From an uncultured Shinella sp. (GTDB lineage: Bacteria; Pseudomonadota; Alphaproteobacteria; Rhizobiales; Rhizobiaceae): DNA of 64,000 nt. The stretch spans positions 1-64,000 of the forward strand of contig NZ_CAMLFY010000008.1 of assembly GCF_946479415.1 (NCBI RefSeq). Reading direction: 5' to 3'. Numbering within the stretch: the first letter of the stretch is position 1; each line of letters begins with the position of its first letter. This document shows, one piece after another, positions 44,110-52,991 of the stretch. A model generated the notes under the pieces. That model saw nothing but the letters and a program-made list of their open reading frames with translations. It was not told the DNA's origin and ran no database searches. Both the position numbers and the translations under genes were made by a program.

Positions 44110-44820
44110 TCAGATCGCGGCCGGCGGCACGAGGCCGTCGGCGGCAGCCATCGGCGTCGCCTCGCTGGCCGGCGCCTGATGCTGCAGCACGACGACGCGG
44201 CTGCCCGTCGGCACGCGGCTGTAGAGATCGATGATATCCTGGTTGAACAGCCGCACGCAGCCGCTTGAGACGGCCTTGCCGATCGACCACGGCTCGGATG
44301 TGCCGTGGATGCGGAACAGCGTGTCCTTGCCATCCTTGTGCAGATAGAGCGCGCGGGGGCCGAGCGGGTTGGTCAGGCCCGGCTCCATGCCGCCGGCCCA
44401 TTTCAGGTTCCGCTCCGGTTCGCGGGCGATCATGTTCTGCGTCGGCGTCCAGCGCGGCCATTCCGCCTTGCGGCCGATGCGCGCCGCGCCCTCGAATTCC
44501 AGCCCTGCCTTGCCGACGCCGATGCCATAGCGCATCGCCATGCCTTCACTCTGCACGAGATAGAGGAAGCGGTTCTGCGTATCGATGACGATGGTGCCGG
44601 CCGGCTCCATGGTCTGGTAGGCGACCTGCTGGCGGAAGTATTTCGGATTGACCCGGCTGATATCCATCGCCGGCAGCGGGAAGCGCTCGTCGGGATGCGG
44701 CCCGTACATGGCGACATGCATGGGATCCGGCCCCTTCCTCTTCACCTCCATCGTGGTGGTGGCGCAGCCGGCCAACGTGGCGGCAAGGGCAAGAAGGGCA
44801 AGCGGGCGGAACACACACAT
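44110..44820 (-). CDS. L,D-transpeptidase (YkuD) lipoprotein
   Basis: 236 residues. The N-terminus (MCVFRPLALLALAATLAGC) is a lipoprotein signal with lipobox LAGC. The YkuD domain shows the conserved histidine in FRIHGTSEPW and the catalytic cysteine in SSGCVRLFNQD. It would form 3-3 cross-links in peptidoglycan or attach proteins to it, as is common in Rhizobiales. ATG 44820 has AGGTG about ten bases upstream; ATG 44838 would add six residues. Its stop is four bases from the convergent SRPBCC stop. Confidence 0.92.
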   Translation of the reverse strand: MCVFRPLALLALAATLAGCATTTMEVKRKGPDPMHVAMYGPHPDERFPLPAMDISRVNPKYFRQQVAYQTMEPAGTIVIDTQNRFLYLVQSEGMAMRYGIGVGKAGLEFEGAARIGRKAEWPRWTPTQNMIAREPERNLKWAGGMEPGLTNPLGPRALYLHKDGKDTLFRIHGTSEPWSIGKAVSSGCVRLFNQDIIDLYSRVPTGSRVVVLQHQAPASEATPMAAADGLVPPAAI

Positions 44821-44978
44821 CAAGACGGCACCTGTCATTTCGAATGTCAAATCTGGCCTTTGCGGCCTTTGGCCGGTTCTTCAGGGGCAAAGCCGGCGCG
44901 GGCAGGGCGAGAAAAAAGCGAAACTATGGCAAGGGCTTAGGTGTGGCTAATCGGTCACGCGATGATGGAGGTGGAAGG

Positions 44979-45126
44979 CCCCTCCCCAACCCCTCCCCAC
45001 AAGGGGGAGGGGCTAAACTGCCGCTCCGTTTCGCGTTTCTTTGCCGGATCTGCTAGCAGCCGCGTTGATGACGGGATGAAACGGATCGGCATTGTAAGTC
45101 CCTCCCCCTTGTGGGGAGGGCTTTCC
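44979..45126. repeat. GGGGAGGGG-type inverted-repeat element, copy B
   Basis: The left arm (44979-45014) repeats the arm of the element at 6405-6441 almost base for base. The right arm (about 45098-45120) is shorter, ending CCTCCCCCTTGTGGGGAGGG. The core shares the start GGGGCTAA and CCG..CCGT with copy A but then diverges. It lies directly upstream of recO. Confidence 0.75.
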
Positions 45127-45170
45127 CGCCCGGCTTGCTCCCGTCCCGCCAACGGCGTAAGGCTTCACCC

Positions 45171-45935
45171 ATGCAATGGAGTGACGAGGCCATCGTTCTG
45201 GGCGTGCGGCGCCACGGCGAGACATCCGTGATCGTCGAGGTGATGACGCGCGAGCGCGGGCGCCATCTCGGCATGGTGCGCGGCGGCCGTTCGCGGACCA
45301 TGCAGCCAGTGCTCCAGCCCGGCAATTCGGTTGATATCACTTGGCGGGCACGGCTCGACGAGCATCTCGGCGAGTTCCGTGTCGAACCGCTCGAACTGCG
45401 CGCCGGCCGGCTGATGGAGACGGCGACCGCCGTTTACGGCGTGCAGGCCATGGCGGCGCTCTTGCGCTTCCTGCCGGAGCGCGATCCGCATCCGCATCTC
45501 TACGAAGCACTTTCCGTTATCCTCGGCCACCTGCATGAACCCGCCGATGCCGGCGAACTGTTCATCCGTTTCGAGCTTGCCGTGCTGAACGATCTCGGCT
45601 TCGGGCTCGATCTGATCGAATGCGTCGCGACAGGTGTGAAGGACGACCTTTGCTACGTCTCGCCGAAATCCGGCCGCGCCGTGTCACGCGCAGCGGGCGC
45701 CCCCTGGGCGGACAAGATGCTGGCGCTTCCCGCCTTCCTCGGCGATGAAAGCCGGCACGCGGCCGATACCGCCGCCCTTGCCGATGGTTTTCGCCTCACG
45801 GCCTTTTTCCTCAACCGCCATGTTTGCGAACCGCGCGGGCTGGAGCTGGCCAATGCCCGCGAGGGCTTCGTGCAGGCGGCACTGAAGGCCCTCGGCGGAT
45901 CGAAAAACGATCAACCCGAAGAGGCGCATGCATGA
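45171..45935 (+). CDS. recO: DNA repair protein RecO
   Basis: 254 residues. The N-terminal OB fold ([24 protein letters not shown] given by position 6-29, then [12 protein letters not shown]) and the helical C-terminal domain are those of RecO, which loads RecA at gaps with RecF and RecR. ATG 45171 has AAGG upstream; the open frame to 45111 reads through the repeat. Its stop overlaps the thioesterase ATG (ATGA). It is separated from era by the c-di-GMP, tex, beta-lactamase and transpeptidase genes. Confidence 0.93.
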   Translation: MQWSDEAIVLGVRRHGETSVIVEVMTRERGRHLGMVRGGRSRTMQPVLQPGNSVDITWRARLDEHLGEFRVEPLELRAGRLMETATAVYGVQAMAALLRFLPERDPHPHLYEALSVILGHLHEPADAGELFIRFELAVLNDLGFGLDLIECVATGVKDDLCYVSPKSGRAVSRAAGAPWADKMLALPAFLGDESRHAADTAALADGFRLTAFFLNRHVCEPRGLELANAREGFVQAALKALGGSKNDQPEEAHA

Positions 45936-46441
45936 CGGTGGAAATCTATCCGGGGCTGACGGTCGGCGGCATCGGCACGCTGCCGCTCGACGTGGTGCAG
46001 CGTGACGGCGGCCTGAAGGTCCTGCAGACGATGCTGTCGGGCGATCTGCCCGCGCCGCCCATGTGCCGCACACTCGCCTTCTCGATGCGGGAGGTGGAAG
46101 ACGGCCGCGTTGTCTTCTCCGGCATGCCCTCGGCCGATCACCTCAATCCGCTCGGCACCGTGCATGGCGGCTGGACGGCGACGGTGATGGATTCCGCACT
46201 CGGCTGCGCGGTGTTCTCCGTCATCAAGCCGGGCGAGGCCTATACGACCATCGAATTCAAATTGAACCTCGTGCGCCCCGTATTGCCCGGCATGGGCGAG
46301 GTGTTCTGCGAGGGAAAGATCGTCCATCGCGGCCGCACCATCGCCACGTCGGAAGCCTGGCTGCGCGACAAGAACGGCAAGCTTCTGGCCCACGGCACGG
46401 AAACCTGTGCCATCTTCCCCATCGAAAATCTCATGCGATAA
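45932..46441 (+). CDS. PaaI-family hotdog-fold thioesterase
   Basis: 169 residues. The hotdog signature [22 protein letters not shown] near residue 70-91 (given in part: [15 protein letters not shown]) has the catalytic acid and the glycine turn of the PaaI family, followed by [11 protein letters not shown] and [10 protein letters not shown]. It hydrolyses an acyl-CoA thioester; the substrate is unknown. Start overlaps recO by ATGA, so translation is coupled. Confidence 0.88.
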   Translation: MTVEIYPGLTVGGIGTLPLDVVQRDGGLKVLQTMLSGDLPAPPMCRTLAFSMREVEDGRVVFSGMPSADHLNPLGTVHGGWTATVMDSALGCAVFSVIKPGEAYTTIEFKLNLVRPVLPGMGEVFCEGKIVHRGRTIATSEAWLRDKNGKLLAHGTETCAIFPIENLMR

Positions 46442-46537
46442 CTCCGAAGAGATTACTGCGCTGAAACGTAACCCCGTTTGGCGTTTGGATAAAACCGGGT
46501 AGTCTCGCCACCCGGACTGTGCCGTGCTGGAGACGCA

Positions 46538-49366
46538 ATGCTCGAAATCCTTTCCCTGGTCGCGATTGGCCTCGCGCTCTATACGCTCAACGCCTCGCGC
46601 AACAGCGCGCAGAAAATCGGCGCCGAGGTGATGCGGCTGAAGGGCGAGATCGAGGCGCTGAAGGCGAGCGGCGTTACGCTGCCCGCCACTGAAGCCGAAC
46701 CGGTTGCCGAAACGCTGGAAACCGCGCGGGAAGAGGCGACGGACGAGCCTGTAACGGCCGATTTCGCGAGCCCCTGGACGGCGAAAAGCGGCGAGGCGGA
46801 TGCAGGTCGCGCGATCTTCGGTGGTGAAACCTCCACCGTGCCGGCCGGAGCCGTTGCCGCCAGCGAAACGGCGGAAGAGGTGGTGGCCGCGCCCGCCGTC
46901 ACGCCGGCCAAGCCGAAGGAAAGCTTCGAAAGCCGCATCGGTGCGCGCTGGGCCGTCTGGGTGGGCGGCATTGCGCTGGCGCTCGGCGGTATCTTCATGG
47001 TGAAATATTCCATCGAGGCCGGCCTGCTCAGCCCCGCCGTGCGCCTGTCGCTGGCCGCTGCTTTCGGCCTGGTTCTGATGGCGGCCGGCGAATTCGTGCG
47101 CCGCCGCACCCAGCCGCTGATCGCCAATGCCTTCCAGAACGCCATGATTCCCGGCGTGCTGACGGCCGCCGGCGCCATCACGCTCTTCGCCGTCACCTAT
47201 GTCTCCTACGAGTTCTACAGTTACTTCGGCCCGGTCACGGCCTTCGTGCTGCTCGCCGCCGTCTCCTTCGCGACGATCGGTCTCTCGCTGCTGCACGGGC
47301 AGGCGCTCGCCGGCCTCGGCCTCTTGGCCTCCATGCTGACACCGGCGCTGGTCGCGACGGAAGAGCCGAGCGCCTGGGGCCTGTTCGGCTTCCTCATCGT
47401 CGCCTGGCTTGCCACCTTCGCCGCCTCGCGCATCCGCCGCTGGCAGGTCGTGCCCGCACTTGCCAATGCCGGCATGGCGCTTTGGGCCGTGCTCTATCTC
47501 TCGCAGGCCAGCACGGTCGATGTGGTGCCGGCCCTCGTCGCCCTGCTGGTGCTTGCCCTCGGCCATGGCCTGATCTGGCCGGGCAATGTGACGGCCGAAG
47601 ACCTGCCGCAGCCCGTCGGCGCCAAATCGCCTGATGCGCTCGACCGTTTGCTCGCGCCGCCCGCGGTGGCGGTATCGCTCACCGGCGCACTCGCCATGAC
47701 CTTCCCGGCGCTGGTGCTGGCAAGCGCCGTGCCGACGCTCGCCCATGCAGACTATGCCTTCGTCATCATCACCCTTGCGCTCGCCGTGCTCGGCGCGTTG
47801 CGCGGCTGGGCGATCTATGCGGCGATCCTCTCCGGCATCGCCGTGTTGCTCGGCACCGCCAGCATCGCGGCCGTGCCGGGTGGCATCTTCGTCGATGGCA
47901 TCGGCACGCTGGCGCCGCCGACGCTGGAGGGAACGACGCCGGTCGCCGTCGTCGCCGGCCCGCTGCCGGTCAATCTGCTGCTCGTGCTTGCCGTGCTCTA
48001 TGCCGCCATCGGCCTTGCCGGTGTGCGCCTGCGCAGCACCTTGCCCGGCTTCGCCTCTGTCTGGAGCGTGCTGGCCCCGGCCGTGCCCTTTGCGGTTCTC
48101 AGCATCAGCTTCTTCACCTTCGGCAACCTTTCCTTCGACGCCAAACACGGGCTTCTCGCCCTTGTCCTCGGCCTCGTCTTCTTCGCCGCCGCGGAAGCCT
48201 TTTCGCGCGAGAGAGCGGAGGAGGAAGGCCTCTTCCTGCCGCAGTGGACGCTTTCCGCCGGTGGCTTCGCCTTCCTCATTCTGGCGCTGCATGCCCTGAC
48301 AGATGGTCTCGTCACCACGCTCGGCATCATCCTGCTCGGCACCATCGCCGTCTTCGCCACCCGCCTGCGCCGCTGGCCGGTTCTGCCCTGGCTGATGGCC
48401 GGTGCCGCCGCCGTCGTTGCTGGCCGCATCGCCTGGGAGCCCACCATCGTCGGCGCCGCGAACCTCTCGAAGACGCCCGTCTTCAATCAGCTTCTCGCCG
48501 GCTACGGCATTCCCGCCGCCCTTCTGGCGGTCTCGGCGTTCGAGCTGCGCCGCTGGCCGGGCGAGCGCATCCGCAATCTTCTCCAGGCACTCGCCAGCCT
48601 CTTCCTGCTTCTGACGGCCGCGATCCTCGTGCGCCACGGCATGAATGGCGGCGTGCTCGACAGCTCCGTGCCGACGCTCGGCGAACAGGCGACCTATACG
48701 CTGCTCGTGATCGGCGCCTCGGCCATCATGATGTCGCTCGACCTGAAATCACCGAGTCCGGTCTTCCGCTACGGCTCGATGGTCGTCGGCGGGCTCTCGG
48801 TCCTGTCGGTGCTGAGCGCGCATTTCATCGGCCTCAACCCGTATTTCACCGGCGAACTGCTCGGCAAATGGCCGGTGCTCGATCTCCTGCTCGTCGGCTA
48901 CCTGCTGCCCGGCATCGCCTATGGCGGCCTGGCCTGGTATGCGCGCGGCCGCCGACCGATGCCCTATGTCATCCTGCTCGCGCTCTCCAGCGTCGCGCTG
49001 GTCTTCGCCTGGGTTACGCTGTCGGTGCGCCGCTACTGGCACGGCGAAGGCATCGCGGACTGGAAGGGCTTCCTCCAGTCGGAGACCTACACCTATTCTG
49101 TGGTCTGGCTGCTGCTCGGCGTGCTGCTTCTGGCGGTCGGCTCGAAATTCGATTCCAAGAGCATCCGCCTTGCTTCCGCCGGTCTCGTTCTGATCGCGGT
49201 GGTGAAGGTGTTCCTGATCGACATGGCCAATCTCGAAGGCATTCTGCGCGCGCTGTCCTTCATCGGGCTCGGCGCGGTGCTGATCGGCATCGGCCTGTTC
49301 TATCAGAAAATCCTCTCTGGAAAGTCCGGGGCGGGTGAAAAGCCGGAATTGAACGTCGGGGCGTGA
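46538..49366 (+). CDS. DUF2339 large polytopic membrane protein
   Basis: 942 residues. An N-terminal anchor (MLEILSLVAIGLALYTL) and a short coiled segment (SAQKIGAEVMRLKGEIEAL) are followed by an acidic linker, the conserved start RIGARWAVWVGGIALALGGIF near 130-150 and then more than twenty hydrophobic segments to the C-terminus. The family is widespread in proteobacteria; no function is established, and cell envelope or transport roles have been guessed. It is alone in its transcription unit or starts a unit with the HD gene at 49402, 35 bases downstream. Long antisense frames are shadows of its GC-rich codons. Confidence 0.88.
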   Translation: MLEILSLVAIGLALYTLNASRNSAQKIGAEVMRLKGEIEALKASGVTLPATEAEPVAETLETAREEATDEPVTADFASPWTAKSGEADAGRAIFGGETSTVPAGAVAASETAEEVVAAPAVTPAKPKESFESRIGARWAVWVGGIALALGGIFMVKYSIEAGLLSPAVRLSLAAAFGLVLMAAGEFVRRRTQPLIANAFQNAMIPGVLTAAGAITLFAVTYVSYEFYSYFGPVTAFVLLAAVSFATIGLSLLHGQALAGLGLLASMLTPALVATEEPSAWGLFGFLIVAWLATFAASRIRRWQVVPALANAGMALWAVLYLSQASTVDVVPALVALLVLALGHGLIWPGNVTAEDLPQPVGAKSPDALDRLLAPPAVAVSLTGALAMTFPALVLASAVPTLAHADYAFVIITLALAVLGALRGWAIYAAILSGIAVLLGTASIAAVPGGIFVDGIGTLAPPTLEGTTPVAVVAGPLPVNLLLVLAVLYAAIGLAGVRLRSTLPGFASVWSVLAPAVPFAVLSISFFTFGNLSFDAKHGLLALVLGLVFFAAAEAFSRERAEEEGLFLPQWTLSAGGFAFLILALHALTDGLVTTLGIILLGTIAVFATRLRRWPVLPWLMAGAAAVVAGRIAWEPTIVGAANLSKTPVFNQLLAGYGIPAALLAVSAFELRRWPGERIRNLLQALASLFLLLTAAILVRHGMNGGVLDSSVPTLGEQATYTLLVIGASAIMMSLDLKSPSPVFRYGSMVVGGLSVLSVLSAHFIGLNPYFTGELLGKWPVLDLLLVGYLLPGIAYGGLAWYARGRRPMPYVILLALSSVALVFAWVTLSVRRYWHGEGIADWKGFLQSETYTYSVVWLLLGVLLLAVGSKFDSKSIRLASAGLVLIAVVKVFLIDMANLEGILRALSFIGLGAVLIGIGLFYQKILSGKSGAGEKPELNVGA

Positions 49367-49401
49367 CGGGGTAGGTCTGCGGCAATCGAAACGGATTGCC
49401 C

Positions 49402-50055
49402 ATGTCCTTCACCTGCCTTGCCGCCGCTTTCACGCCCCTGGGACGGCTCGCCGAGCGCCTGCTGCCGCAGGCCTTCGCGGCCGATGACGGCTCGCACGAT
49501 GCCGCCCATCTCATCCGCGTGTGGAAGAGCGCCCGCCGCATTCAGGCGGAGGAGGGCGGCGATCCGCGTCTGCTCGCCGCCGCCGTGCTGCTGCATGATT
49601 GCGTGGCGGTGGAGAAGAACTCGCCGCTGCGTGCCGAGGCCTCGCGCCTTGCCGCCGAAAAGGCCGCGACGCTGCTTGCCGCCGAAGGCTGGAGCGATGC
49701 GGATGTGGCCGCCGTCAGCCACGCCATCCTCACCCACAGCTTCTCCGCCAATATCGCGCCCGAGACGCTGGAGGCGAAGATCGTGCAGGATGCCGACCGG
49801 CTCGATGCCATCGGCATGGTGGGCGCGGCACGCTGCTTCTACATTGCCGGCCGCATGGGCAGCGGCCTCTACGATCCCATGGATCCGCTCGCCGAAAACC
49901 GCCCGCTCGACGACAAGGCCTTCGCCATCGATCATTTCGAGGTGAAGCTGTTCAAGCTGGCGGATGGCTTCCAGACGGCGGCAGGCGCTCGCATGGCGCT
50001 GGAGCGCACCGAGCGCCTGCGCGCGATCCGCGACATGTTTCTGGATGAAATCTGA
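49402..50055 (+). CDS. HD-domain phosphohydrolase (YedJ-like)
   Basis: 217 residues. The metal-binding HD pattern is present: DDGSHDAAHLIRVWK (His), AAVLLHDCVAV (His-Asp) and IVQDADRLDAIG (Asp). Such proteins hydrolyse nucleotides or phosphate esters; substrate unknown. The ATG at 49402 is used; a TTG at 49396 is less likely. It follows the DUF2339 gene on the same strand and precedes the MOSC gene. Confidence 0.85.
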   Translation: MSFTCLAAAFTPLGRLAERLLPQAFAADDGSHDAAHLIRVWKSARRIQAEEGGDPRLLAAAVLLHDCVAVEKNSPLRAEASRLAAEKAATLLAAEGWSDADVAAVSHAILTHSFSANIAPETLEAKIVQDADRLDAIGMVGAARCFYIAGRMGSGLYDPMDPLAENRPLDDKAFAIDHFEVKLFKLADGFQTAAGARMALERTERLRAIRDMFLDEI

Positions 50056-50134
50056 ACGAAAACATGCTTTTATGCCGCCGGATTGAATCGCTCCGGCAGA
50101 GCGTTGAATCAAGATTTGAAGGAAGGGACGTGCG

Positions 50135-50980
50135 ATGAAGATCGAGGGCCTCAACATTCACCCGCTGAAGAGCGGCCGGGCCATTCCCGTCGAAAGCGCG
50201 ACGGTGCGTCTCGACGGTCTCGCCGGCGACCGCCGCTTCATGATCGTCGAGCCCGACGGTCACTTCATCACCCAGCGCGAATTGCAGGCGCTCGCCCGCG
50301 TCGAGGCGACGGCGGTGGGCGAAAGCCTGCATCTCGAAATGGAAGGCCGCCAGCTCTTCGCGAGCTTCGAGCCGGAAGACCGTCTCGACGTCACCGTCTG
50401 GGATAGCCCCGTCAACGCCGCCGTCGCCGACGAGGCGGTCAACGACGTGCTGTCCGACTGGCTCGAGCGTCCGGTCAAGCTCGTCCATATGGACGCGCTG
50501 GCGCACCGCACCGAGGGCGAGGACTGGGCCGAAACGCCGGTCCCCGTCGGCTTCGCCGATGGTTTCCCCATCCTCGTCACCACGACCGGCTCGCTTGCCG
50601 ATCTCAACCGGACGCTGGTCGCCAAGGGCCAGGAGCCGGTCGGCATGGACCGCTTCCGCACCAATATCCTCGTCTCCTGCGACGATCCCTGGGACGAGGA
50701 TTTTTGGGAAGCGATCGAGATCAATGGCATCCTCTTCGATTTCGTCAAACCCTGTGCGCGCTGCATCATGACCACGCAGGACCAGATGACCGGCGAGCGC
50801 ATCGGCGGCAATCCCATCCAGGGCCTCGCCGAAAAGCGCATGTCCGCCGACCGCCGTGTGCCCGGCGTGCTCTTCGGCTGGAACGCCGTGCCGCGCGGCG
50901 AAGGCGAAATACGCCTCGGTGACACGGTGCGCGTGACGAAGACGCGCACCGAACGCTGGCCGATGAAGGTGCGCGCTTAG
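50135..50980 (+). CDS. MOSC domain protein (YcbX/mARC-like molybdenum cofactor sulfurase family)
   Basis: 281 residues. An N-terminal MOSC_N domain (IHPLKSGRAIPVESA, LAGDRRFMIVEPDG) and a MOSC domain (RFRTNILV, DFVKPCARCIMTTQD with the conserved cysteine that binds the molybdenum cofactor). Relatives reduce N-hydroxylated compounds in the cytoplasm. It lacks the C-terminal 2Fe-2S ferredoxin domain of E. coli YcbX, so it would need a separate electron donor. ATG 50135. Confidence 0.88.
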   Translation: MKIEGLNIHPLKSGRAIPVESATVRLDGLAGDRRFMIVEPDGHFITQRELQALARVEATAVGESLHLEMEGRQLFASFEPEDRLDVTVWDSPVNAAVADEAVNDVLSDWLERPVKLVHMDALAHRTEGEDWAETPVPVGFADGFPILVTTTGSLADLNRTLVAKGQEPVGMDRFRTNILVSCDDPWDEDFWEAIEINGILFDFVKPCARCIMTTQDQMTGERIGGNPIQGLAEKRMSADRRVPGVLFGWNAVPRGEGEIRLGDTVRVTKTRTERWPMKVRA

Positions 50981-51013
50981 CGGTGAAATCTTGCGGTTTC
51001 TGCGCCTTTACCT

Positions 51014-51041
51014 TATGTATATCCCATAGGGATATCACATA
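51014..51041. promoter_or_regulatory. Palindromic operator upstream of vapBC
   Basis: ATATCCC (51019-51025), ATA, GGGATAT (51029-51035), with outer TATG (51014-51017) and CATA (51038-51041) also complementary. It ends 11 bases before the vapB ATG, where VapBC complexes normally bind to repress their operon. Confidence 0.6.
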
Positions 51042-51051
51042 GGAGCGGTGC

Positions 51052-51285
51052 ATGGCCAATTCGACCGTTTTCACCAGCAACCGCAGCCAGGCCGTGCGCC
51101 TTCCGAAAGCGGTCGCCTTTCCTGAGGATGTGCATCAGGTCGATATACTCAAGATCGGTCGCAGCCGTGTCATTGTCCCGCAGGGCCAGCGGTGGGATGA
51201 TCTGTTTCTCAACGGACCGCGTGTTAGCGATGATTTCCTGAGCGAGCGGGCGCAGCCGGCGGCGGAAGAGCGCGAGACGTTCTGA
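51052..51285 (+). CDS. vapB: VapB-type antitoxin (SpoVT/AbrB-like)
   Basis: 77 residues. The N-terminal AbrB-type DNA-binding fold is seen in FTSNRSQAVRLPKAVAFP and DILKIGRSRVIVP; the C-terminal half (FLNGPRVSDDFLSERAQ) would wrap around the toxin. It neutralises VapC and represses the operon. AGGAG lies about seven bases before the ATG. The stop overlaps the vapC ATG by one base (TGATG). Confidence 0.9.
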   Translation: MANSTVFTSNRSQAVRLPKAVAFPEDVHQVDILKIGRSRVIVPQGQRWDDLFLNGPRVSDDFLSERAQPAAEERETF

Positions 51286-51683
51286 TGCTGGCCTATATGC
51301 TCGATACAAATATCTGCATCTACGTGATGAAGACCTATCCGCCAGCCGTGCGCGAAAAGTTCAATGCGCTGGCCGAACAGCTTTGCATATCGAGCATCAC
51401 CCTTGGAGAACTTCACTATGGCGCGGAAAAATCAGCCCGTCGTGCTGAAAATTTGACCGCGATCGCGCATTTCGTGGCGCGGCTGGAGGTCCTGCCCTTC
51501 GGCGACAAGGCCGCAGCGCACTACGGGCAAGTCCGCGCCGAACTGGAGCGGGCGGGCACGCCCTGTGGTCCGCACGACATGCAGATCGGCGCCCATGCCC
51601 GCAGCGAGGGGCTGATCGTCGTCACCAACAATCTCAGGGAATTTGCCCGCATGCCGGGGCTGAGGGCCGAAAACTGGCTGTAA
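51285..51683 (+). CDS. vapC: VapC-type PIN-domain ribonuclease toxin
   Basis: 132 residues. PIN-domain acidic residues are in place: YMLDTNICIYVM (Asp7), TLGELHYGAEKS (Glu), CGPHDMQIGAHA (Asp) and VVTNNLREFARMPG. VapC toxins cut initiator tRNA or rRNA when free of antitoxin. The start overlaps vapB. The pair lies between a MOSC gene and convergent corA without other mobile features. Confidence 0.92.
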   Translation: MLAYMLDTNICIYVMKTYPPAVREKFNALAEQLCISSITLGELHYGAEKSARRAENLTAIAHFVARLEVLPFGDKAAAHYGQVRAELERAGTPCGPHDMQIGAHARSEGLIVVTNNLREFARMPGLRAENWL

Positions 51684-51699
51684 TCGGCCCTTCGCACCG

Positions 51700-52692
51700 T
51701 CAAACCCAGCCGCGCCGCTTGAAGTAGAGATAGGGCATCAGCGCCGAGATGATCATCAGGCCGACGGCGTAGGGATAGCCGAAGTGCCATTGCAGCTCGG
51801 GCATCAGCTCGAAGTTCATGCCATAGGCCGACGCGACCAGCGTCGGCGGCAGGAAGACCACCGAGGCGACGGTGAAGATCTTGATGATCTGGTTCTGCTC
51901 GAGATTGATCAGGCCGAGCGTCGCATCCAGCAGGAAGTTGATCTTGCCCGACAGGAACGCGGCGTGGTCGCCGAGCGAAGCGGCGTCGCGCTGCACGAGC
52001 TTCACCAGCTGGCGGATTTCCTTCGAGGGCTTGCGCGTCGGCGTTTCCAGCGCCGCGTGATAGGCGACGAGGCGGGAAATGCTGACGAGGCTTTCGCGCA
52101 CGCCGCTCAAGAAGTCGCCCTTGCGGCCGAGCTGTTCGATCAGCGCCTCGAGGTCGCGCGTCTTCTTGGTGGAGGAGGCCTTCTTGCTGCGGAAGACTTC
52201 ACGCGAGATGCCGTCGATCTCGTTGCCCAGCCGCTCCAGCACATCCGCCATGCGGTCGATCACGGCCTCGATGACGCCGAGCATGACATCCTCGCCGTTC
52301 TCATAGCTGTGACCGTTGCCGCGCAACGCCCGTGCGCAGAAAGTGGCGAAGGGCTTTGCATCGGCATGGCGGACCGTCACGAGCGTCGGGCCGCGCAGGA
52401 TGAAGGTGATCGGCGTCTTGGCCGGCTCGTCGCTGTCGAGATTGGTCAGCGCCGTCATGGTCATGAAGGCGGCCCCGTCCTCCTGATAGAGGCGGGCGGA
52501 AAGCTCGATGTCCTCCATCTCCTCGCGCGTCGGCATGGCAATATGAAGGGCAGCCTCGACGGTCTTCACCTCTTCCGTGGACGGGTTGAGAAGGTCGTAC
52601 CAGAGGGCAGGCGCGATGGCCTGTTCGATTGCGGGATTGGAAATTTCGCGCAGGCAAAAACGGTCAGCCTTGCGGGCATAGATCTGCAGCAT
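51700..52692 (-). CDS. corA: CorA-type magnesium/cobalt channel
   Basis: 330 residues. The long N-terminal cytoplasmic helical domain is followed by two C-terminal membrane segments, the first (about 275-295) ending in the selectivity motif YGMNF, the second (about 305-325). Conserved FTVASVVFLPPTLVAS precedes the motif. It conducts magnesium across the inner membrane. ATG 52692 has AAGGAG seven bases upstream; the frame open to 52731 is not needed. Convergent with vapC, divergent from the MFS gene. Confidence 0.94.
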   Translation of the reverse strand: MLQIYARKADRFCLREISNPAIEQAIAPALWYDLLNPSTEEVKTVEAALHIAMPTREEMEDIELSARLYQEDGAAFMTMTALTNLDSDEPAKTPITFILRGPTLVTVRHADAKPFATFCARALRGNGHSYENGEDVMLGVIEAVIDRMADVLERLGNEIDGISREVFRSKKASSTKKTRDLEALIEQLGRKGDFLSGVRESLVSISRLVAYHAALETPTRKPSKEIRQLVKLVQRDAASLGDHAAFLSGKINFLLDATLGLINLEQNQIIKIFTVASVVFLPPTLVASAYGMNFELMPELQWHFGYPYAVGLMIISALMPYLYFKRRGWV

Positions 52693-52923
52693 GCTTTGCT
52701 CCTTGGAGGGCGCTCTCGCCATCCGGAGCAAGCCGAAACGCTGCTACCGGACGGGTCGCTCGATCGCTCTCGATAGTCGACTGTCGGGGTCCATTGATCT
52801 TATCCGGGTTCAATTGGCGTCCTGTGACACCTGAGGGTGGGATGCGCCCAAAATCGTTCCGCGTCAAGCACATCCGCGGGCCGCTTGAATCGAAATATCT
52901 CATCAACGGGGCTGATCGCTCGG

Positions 52924-52950
52924 TCAATTAAATTCGCTTTTGTTAATTGA
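52924..52950. promoter_or_regulatory. Inverted repeat upstream of the MFS gene
   Basis: TCAATTAA (52924-52931) and TTAATTGA (52943-52950) are perfect complements 11 bases apart, about 40 bases before the MFS ATG, in an otherwise GC-rich region. A candidate operator for an unidentified regulator. Confidence 0.45.
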
Positions 52951-52991
52951 TGGTGCGACGTAGGTTTCGGGCACTTGATTTGGAGACGCTC

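Noticed and set aside
45911..48637. A 908-codon minus-strand open frame opposite the thioesterase and DUF2339 genes
   Set aside because: Extremely rich in Arg, Gly, Glu and Asp, the mirror of a hydrophobic membrane protein; no start signal.
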